Shown one piece after another: positions 58,724 to 64,000 of a stretch of DNA of 64,000 bases (positions are counted from its first letter, which is position 1; every line of letters begins with the position of its first letter). The position numbers and the translations under genes are program-made. The notes under the pieces were generated by a model. It was not told the origin of the DNA. It made no database searches and saw only the letters and a list, made by a program, of their open reading frames with translations. Source of the stretch: Amphiura filiformis (lineage: Eukaryota; Echinodermata; Ophiuroidea; Amphilepidida; Amphiuridae); NCBI RefSeq assembly GCF_039555335.1, contig NC_092628.1, forward strand, positions 94,623,782 through 94,687,781. The letters are read 5' to 3'.

Positions 58724-59962
58724 CTTACCAGTGCCCTTGGTAGATTTCTTCTTCGTCTTATGGCGATGGCGGAGCCTATCCCAATCGCAAGCTGGAACTC
58801 GGAGAGTCCTAAGCAAAAGAAAGACATCTAGAAGATCGTGAGCACTCCTGTGGGTGAAACAGAGCGGGTGTGGGTCCCGCTCCGTCACCAGGGAAGGGCA
58901 CGCCCGACAGGGCCGAGGCGAAGCGAGGAGAAAGGGAGGGGCACTACCCCCCCAACACGCGACTCAAGCCCAGAAAGCAAACCTGAGCACGGAGGCTGGT
59001 CGCTAACGTTAGTGGTAAAGTAAGGACTGGCTAACTTTATTACTAAAATGTCAGACGGGTCCCTACCAATCCCCACCGTATGAATATCTAATTAACTCGT
59101 CTTTATTGGACGATAATGAAGACATAACAATAGAGTAATCACCCTAACATAGCAACAATAACCTACCGTACATGAAATACAATGTGTATGTACAAACATC
59201 TATTGTAACTTACAGGCTGCAATGGTTGTTTTACGTGGGAAACAAAATGAATGGCGCCAACGAGCGGCCATTTTGAATTGCTCGTGTGTCCCGTATACAA
59301 ACGGAGGCACGATATGTAGCTAAGTTTTGGATCGTTTTTTGTCACTTTTTCGCCAGAAAATGCCGTCAAAACTATCCTCAGCCGAACAATACCGGTTTGG
59401 TTTTACCTAAGGTGTGAAACTACAACCAGATATCTCGCCTTTTGGTCGAGAATTGATACACAGTGCTATGAACAATCGATAGGCACGCCTGTGTCAGTCG
59501 GAGACCAAGGAGGATAATGGACGATCATATGGTGTGACGTCACCTTTTGGGTGAGTCCACCGGGGGATCGGGGGGTTTTTGTTATTTATTCATTTATGTG
59601 GGACAAAATGACTATTGGTTTTTCCGCATCTCGGGATCGATGCAAGAAGTATCTTAATCAACATCGAAACGGTAAGATCGACCGTGTACTGAGTCTGGTT
59701 AATGGTTTGCATATTAAAAATAACAAACTGTAATTTGTTTGTAATTTTTTCCAATTTAAAAAAAAATTAACTGTGAATGATCCTTATGATCCTAGCACTT
59801 CAGAATAGGTTCAGTGGTTCTCCAAAGTCGCCAAAAACTTCGAAAAAAAAATCTTAAAAAAAAATTTGCATTTTCAAAAATCGGATTTTTCCGATTTTTG
59901 TGACCTTTGACCTCAAAAATCGGAACGAAATCCGATTAAATCGGAACGGTTGGCAGGCATGC

Positions 59963-61399
59963 ATTTGGCAGGGTTGAAAAACCTACGATTTTGGTAGCCC
60001 TGGCCTAAATGGACAACTTCTGAAGATTTTCCCCATAACTTCTTCCCATTTCCTGTCTTATTGGAACAAATGGTTAAGAACAAAATTGAGTAACTATTCA
60101 ACATTGGCTCCTGCAACTTCTGGTAGTTTTGGTTCTGGCTGATCACTCTGCAATCGCCTATTACGCAAAGGGACATATTCACAGTAAGGCAACTAGTCGT
60201 AATGAGAGTCCCTAATAAGAGCTCTATGTTAATGTCTTTGAGGTGACCTTTAAACATTGAAGTGAGGGCGCTTCTTTGGTGCAGTCTGTGATGTGCCCTG
60301 AGTAATTTAATTTAATTTAATTATTTAACTTTGTTTACAAGCTGAAAGTATGTCATGAGATGGGAAAACCCCTTGTACGTGCAAGATAATGATGTGGAAA
60401 GTCGTTTTGGAATTCCCCAAATTATTGTAAACAAAGTCAGAGCTATGTTTGGAACTTGAAAGCCCCAGTTCATTATTGCACCATCAGGAAAACCCCCAGG
60501 AAGTGATGTAATGTGAATGTGTATAATTAATCTTGGGAAATCCCAAGATTGCAGCAATGTTGTGAAAATGTGATTGAAGTAATGGTTTATTAATAGATGA
60601 TGGGTTTTTGCATGAGTACTGATGTAAAAAGCTGGAGGCTTTTGTTGGGACTTTACAGAATGTCATGGGAGATTGAAAACTCCACATGTGTGTGATGGTC
60701 TTCATGCTTCAAAAAAGAAGTACATTTTAACCAGTTTATATAGCCAATAATTGAGCTAATTTTAATACAGCAACGAAGAAGACAGCGAGCACACAAAAGT
60801 GCTCTTCCTCATCAAAGGATTAAAAGTTCTTCTGTCAAATTGCGGGAGTTTGCTGGGTTTGTGAAGGCCACGCATCTGTCAAAAAACAGCGGAGCTGTGT
60901 TAAAGAAACCTGTTCCCTGGGAAAAGAGTGATTGATGAAAGAAACACCATTTTTGGAGAAAGCAGCGCAAGGAGATATATTTGTGGAGAAAGCAGCACAA
61001 GGAGATATATTTGTGGAGATAGCAGCGCAAAGGAGATTGGAGGAAGCATCATCATTTTCGTATGAGGATTTTATACATGAAGGATTTATAAATGCAAGTG
61101 TACTATGGACTTCGCTGATTTTCGGGACAAGTGAATAAGGATATATTACATCAGTCGTCCAGAACATTGCAAGAACTCTAGAATCACCAACAAGAAGACC
61201 GCTGGTTAAGTACAAAATAGATAAAAAATGATTGTGTGATTTTAGTGTATATTGTTGTTATATGTACCAAGCATACTTTGTTTTCAATTAAAGACTTAGA
61301 TTGTGTTAGCTTAATCAAACAGTGTATTTGTGTTGTGCATTCGTGTGAGTTCGGGTAAAAGGTGATTTTGGCCTTGAGTCAAGTACGACTCGTAACAAG
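59963..61399. other. Coronin intron with repeat fragments
   Basis: 59985-60130 is a diverged relative of the repeat at 21048-21295. A 30-bp unit (GAGAAAGCAGCRCAAGGAGA, TATATTTGTG) is repeated nearly three times at about 60955-61035. The text up to ACTCGTAACA near 61398 resembles a retroelement leader or LTR edge, but no second copy is in the window. No gene is recognised. Confidence 0.45.
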
Positions 61400-62180
61400 T
61401 CTGATAAAAGATTTCATTCTGGAGTTGTTCTTGGAAGAAGGTAATATCTGTATTTGTCTTTCTTGGTGGTGGATTTGATGAGGGTGAAAGAAGACTTGTT
61501 TCTCCATGTCCGTCTGGATGAGGGGCTTTGCTTTAAATGATCCAAGTTTCCTCTGTCAACTGATGAGAGTCTGGTAACCGCCCCTCTTTCTTCCAAAGAC
61601 TGCCACTTCTAGCTGTTTCACTCATTGCAGAAACACTGGACTCCTGCTTGTAATTTTTTATTGTAAACCTTGCTGCCCTCTGCTGGACTGCTTCTAACCT
61701 CTCCTTCTGATCTTGATGGTAAGAATCCCATAGAGGTAGTTATTGTGACATCAATGCCGCTATCTTGTGGGTACAGAGTGCCTTGTTGCTAAGATCACTT
61801 TTGGAGGTGTGTCACGCGCTGCGACTTCCGCGTAATCGGGGGCGTAATGTCTAACACACAGAACGGCAGCCGCAGTACCCACAAGATGGCCAATCCCGCG
61901 GAAAAGGCTGACGACCTCTATAGTGAGTTTGGGCCAGACAAGGGATTTGTAGGCAATTTCTTTGATGTTTGGTTTGCAGCATGCCCAATGTTAGACTATT
62001 TTCTTTGGAAGTGATGTTACCGTCACCGATGTGGAGGCTCCAGCTAACATGTAACTTTGAAGTGATTTCAATACCCAAGTACATGTAGGTATAATGATCA
62101 ACTGTCTCAAGTTCAGAGTCTTGAATGTTTTAAGAGTGTCTGATGCAATTTTTTTTGTTGGCGATGCTCATGACAAAACA
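61400..62180 (-). mobile_element. LINE reverse-transcriptase C-terminal remnant
   Basis: On the minus strand, starting near 62100, come YLGIEITSKLH, SLHIGDGNITSKENSLTLGM, then LWDSYHQDQKERLEAVQQRA then ARFTIKNYKQESSVSAM, and SSRRTWRNKSSFTLIKSTTK then YRYYLLPRTTPEW. These are, in order, the conserved segments of the C-terminal part of CR1/Jockey/L2-type LINE ORF2 (YLGI.I...L.W..HI, VWDPY...LE.VQRRAARF, FFPRTI.EWN). Frames change between blocks. An unrelated stretch of about 150 bp, with inverted TCTTGTGGGTAC / GTACCCACAAGA ends (61740-61895), splits it. Confidence 0.82.
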
Positions 62181-62968
62181 TTTCTGAATCCATCTTTGTC
62201 CCCCATTCAATAAAATTACGGTCCATAGATGCCATATTCCTTCATTTTCCACATTAACTATGTTTAGAAGAAACATAATTCTCCGTAGACATTAGATGAT
62301 TTGGATTGTAAAACGATTGAAAAAGATCGCTCATGTTAACAATCTGGCAATGGCCACCATCAACATCACACCCACACAACTTTCTGTGAACATACGTGTA
62401 ACGGTGACTGCCACAGTGTTCGTGTGTCATATAGTCTCAATACACTTTTAATGCACGCAACAGCAATTTAGTCCTTTCTGTATCAGTATTTGGATGCTTC
62501 TGGCAATTTGCCATGATTTTTAACATAAAAATATAGTTGCGTTAGTCGACTTTTGGTTTTCAACAGTCGTAGTCGTGACTACCAGTAATTGGCGGTCGCC
62601 CAAGCCTAGTTTTGATGGTATCTGCTTGTCGATAGCACCACCAACAGTAAAAAATGTCCATAGTTGTTCAACTGAACATGACATCAATTAGCTTGGAGTG
62701 AGTGACAGACTTGTTAAGTTTCGCTGCTCATGAAGATCTTACGACGTTGGGTTTTGTTTCTGTGAGGCACTATGTTAACATTCACAACAACAAAGTCATG
62801 GTCGCGTTTTAACCTGTGCATCATGGACCAGCTCTAGTTAACTGTCGCAAAGAAACCAATGGTTAAGAGAAGATACGGGCAACTTTTTGGTTATATTACA
62901 CACAGTTTTTGGCAGCCCTGGAATTAAGTCTAAAAAATTGTGGCAACTCTAAACAGAGATCCAACTAC
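62181..62968. other. Coronin intron, no exon recognised
   Basis: AT-rich intron with a diverged CAAAGAAACCAATGGTTAAG repeat (62845-62920) related to the one at 21048. Nothing else is recognised up to the donor of the next coronin exon. Confidence 0.5.
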
Positions 62969-63224
62969 CAACACTAAAAAGTATGTTGCTTATGCGGTCG
63001 GATGCCATTTCACCTGCCCCGCACGCTTGATGGTACTGTAGGTCCACTATAGGATCAATAAGTGGTTCTTCTTGAATGCCTTCATCTGGTATCATCCATA
63101 TCTTGATAGACTGATCTTCAGAGGCACTTGCAATGATGTTGTCATTGAAGGCATTCCAGTCGCGGTCCAGGACAACATTTTTGTGACCGCAAACTTGGGC
63201 ATGGTTCAGGTCAACTCTTCCAGT
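62969..63224 (-). CDS. Coronin exon: TGRVDLNH...SEDQSIKIW blade
   Basis: This is a 256-nt minus-strand exon entering in phase 0 and leaving in phase 1 (acceptor TATTACAG, donor GTAGTT). It encodes TGRVDLNHAQVCGHKNVVLD, then RDWNAFNDNIIASASEDQSI and KIWMIPDEGIQEEPLIDPIV. Coronins have TGRIDKxxPxVCGHxGPVLDIxWxPxNDxxIASGSEDCTVxVWxIPE here. The reading frame is open to SNILFSVG (coronin NVLLSAG). Between H at 63021 and SNIL, however, the conserved KRAGQVKWHPTA text is in another frame, so about 13 residues are altered by two compensating shifts. The upstream exon (N-terminus, SKFRHVFG-type) would be beyond the right edge. Confidence 0.93.
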
Positions 63225-64000
63225 CTGTAATATATAATATTAGACAAGCTATAGCAGTGACGAAATCAAAGCATGCTAATATACTAAGCCTGGCATTCTC
63301 GGATAATTTTGTACTTGGGTACCGATGCATTTTGCAGGGGGGGGAATCATTCATGGTTCATGTTTTTAATTTGCAAAGTGATAATTTGTGTTCATGTCAT
63401 GCTCTATTAATGATTTCAAAATGGCTACAATTTCAATTCCGAAAATCCCCCAGAGAATGCCAAGCTTGGTTAATACTATTTCTAATAACAAAATATACAT
63501 TTACTTAAAATTCCTCAAATCTGGTTGGTTTTTAAGCCTAGAGACACTGGATAGGCAAATAAAAACTTCAGAACTTCCATTGCTTTGAGTGAGTGAGTGA
63601 GTGAGTGAGTGGGTGGGTGGAAGGGCGGGCGGGCGAGTGAGCGATGGAGTGAGTGAGTGATGGAGTGAGTGGGTCTGACTGTTTTCATATGATATGGGCT
63701 ATTGTATTTTTACTTGTCAAGTTGTATTATATATATAAGTACGTCCATATCAAAACGATGCACTTTTCGCTGCTACATGAGTCTCATTTCACATAATAGC
63801 TAGGAATAAATACCAGACTCATCTCCGAAGTGGAGGTCACTTCAAATCATCCCCAAGTTACATGGTTAAGGAATGTTCTCGATCAGTCCCAGAACAAAAT
63901 ATTCATTTACTGACAGTGACATGATCGTGTTCTGGGTCTGAACTGTTTGCATTCAAAATCTTGATGGCAAACTGGACAATAGAAGCACATGGTTCTACTT
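63225..64000. other. Coronin intron up to the right edge
   Basis: AT-rich intron. A (GAGT)n/(GGGT)n microsatellite occupies about 63588-63672. No coronin exon 2 signature (GGGGAF-type) is visible before the edge. Confidence 0.55.

Larger units (their letters stand above)
52919..59697 (-). mobile_element. DIRS-type tyrosine-recombinase retrotransposon, decayed
   Basis: The ends are inverted: GACTCAGTACACGGTCGATC at 52919 and its complement ending at 59697. The body is much richer in GC than its AT-rich surroundings. On the minus strand the order is reverse transcriptase, RNase H, then tyrosine recombinase, as in DIRS1-like elements, which use inverted rather than long direct terminal repeats and make no integrase. 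All three are broken by stops and frame changes, so this copy is dead. The region 56.0-59.0 kb (5' in element sense) would hold the gag-like part but I recognise no domain there. Confidence 0.85.
52133..59962. mobile_element. Large nested inverted-repeat composite in a coronin intron
   Basis: The outer ends are GCATACCTGCCAAC (52133) and GTTGGCAGGCATGC (ending 59962). The bases ATTT follow both outward, as a possible 4-bp duplication. Inverted similarity continues at 52379-52508 versus 59697-59845 (for example CCTATTCTGAAGTGCTA and GTTTGTTAT). The next layer is 52620-52790 versus 59521-59697 (GACGTCACCTTTTGGGTGAG and GATGCAAGAAGTATCTTAAT, near-identical). Inside lies the GC-rich DIRS-like element. 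The left side has about 110 bp extra (hairpin, 52513-52591) and a further palindromic unit (52596-52919). Confidence 0.8.

Noticed and set aside
60800..61398. Possible solo LTR ending ACTCGTAACA
   Set aside because: No matching second copy, target duplication, primer site or clear 5' boundary could be found in the window.

Overview
The window looks like nuclear DNA of a marine invertebrate deuterostome, most likely an echinoderm. This is inferred from animal-type split genes with GT-AG introns, tRNA-derived SINEs, LINE and DIRS remnants, many small inverted-repeat elements, and a fold-back element with tandem-repeat termini like those described from sea urchins. No single feature names the species. 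There are no bacterial genes. Most open frames in the window are chance, repeat or transposon frames; the real coding sequence is a set of short exons.

Two protein genes can be read, both on the minus strand. (1) An ATXN7L3/SGF11 homologue, the zinc-finger subunit of the SAGA deubiquitinase module, has its first exon near 7.8 kb. It runs down past the left edge in exons at 7.10-7.22, 6.35-6.53, 3.60-3.68 and 1.63-1.74 kb, with a probable small exon at 0.76-0.79 kb. (2) A coronin (actin-binding WD40 beta-propeller protein) enters from the right edge with exons at 62.97-63.22, 49.29-49.47, 48.49-48.61, 46.19-46.29, 45.02-45.23 and 42.62-42.93 kb. It then has two alternative phase-compatible last exons, at 40.78-41.00 kb and 30.13-30.24 kb. 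Each of these ends in its own stop and encodes its own coiled-coil tail.

The rest is intron and intergenic DNA shaped by mobile elements. 0-10.5 kb holds nested hAT-like insertions inside a palindromic element, a 1.64-kb fold-back element and several TIR elements. 11.9-25.2 kb holds a roughly 3-kb segmental duplication; one copy is flanked by a 362-bp direct repeat, and the other carries a MITE whose empty site is preserved in its partner. 18.4-20.4 kb is a satellite carrying repeated DR4-type AGGTCA motifs. 33.6-36.7 kb is a TTAA-flanked element containing no coding sequence that I could see. 43.1-44.2 kb is a mariner-like non-coding element, 45.6-46.0 kb a palindromic MITE inside a tandem array, and 46.5-46.9 kb a SINE.

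52.1-60.0 kb is a GC-rich composite of nested inverted repeats. It contains a decayed DIRS-type (tyrosine-recombinase) retrotransposon lying in the 13.5-kb coronin intron. A LINE C-terminal remnant follows at 61.4-62.2 kb.

The most unusual points are the two alternative coronin tails, decayed tandem duplicates of a coronin exon at 49.7 and 50.1 kb, and a compensated double frameshift in a conserved coronin blade at about 63.0 kb. The 362-bp-flanked segmental insertion and the fold-back element with a clean 8-bp target duplication are also notable. I see no convincing wholly new multi-gene system.
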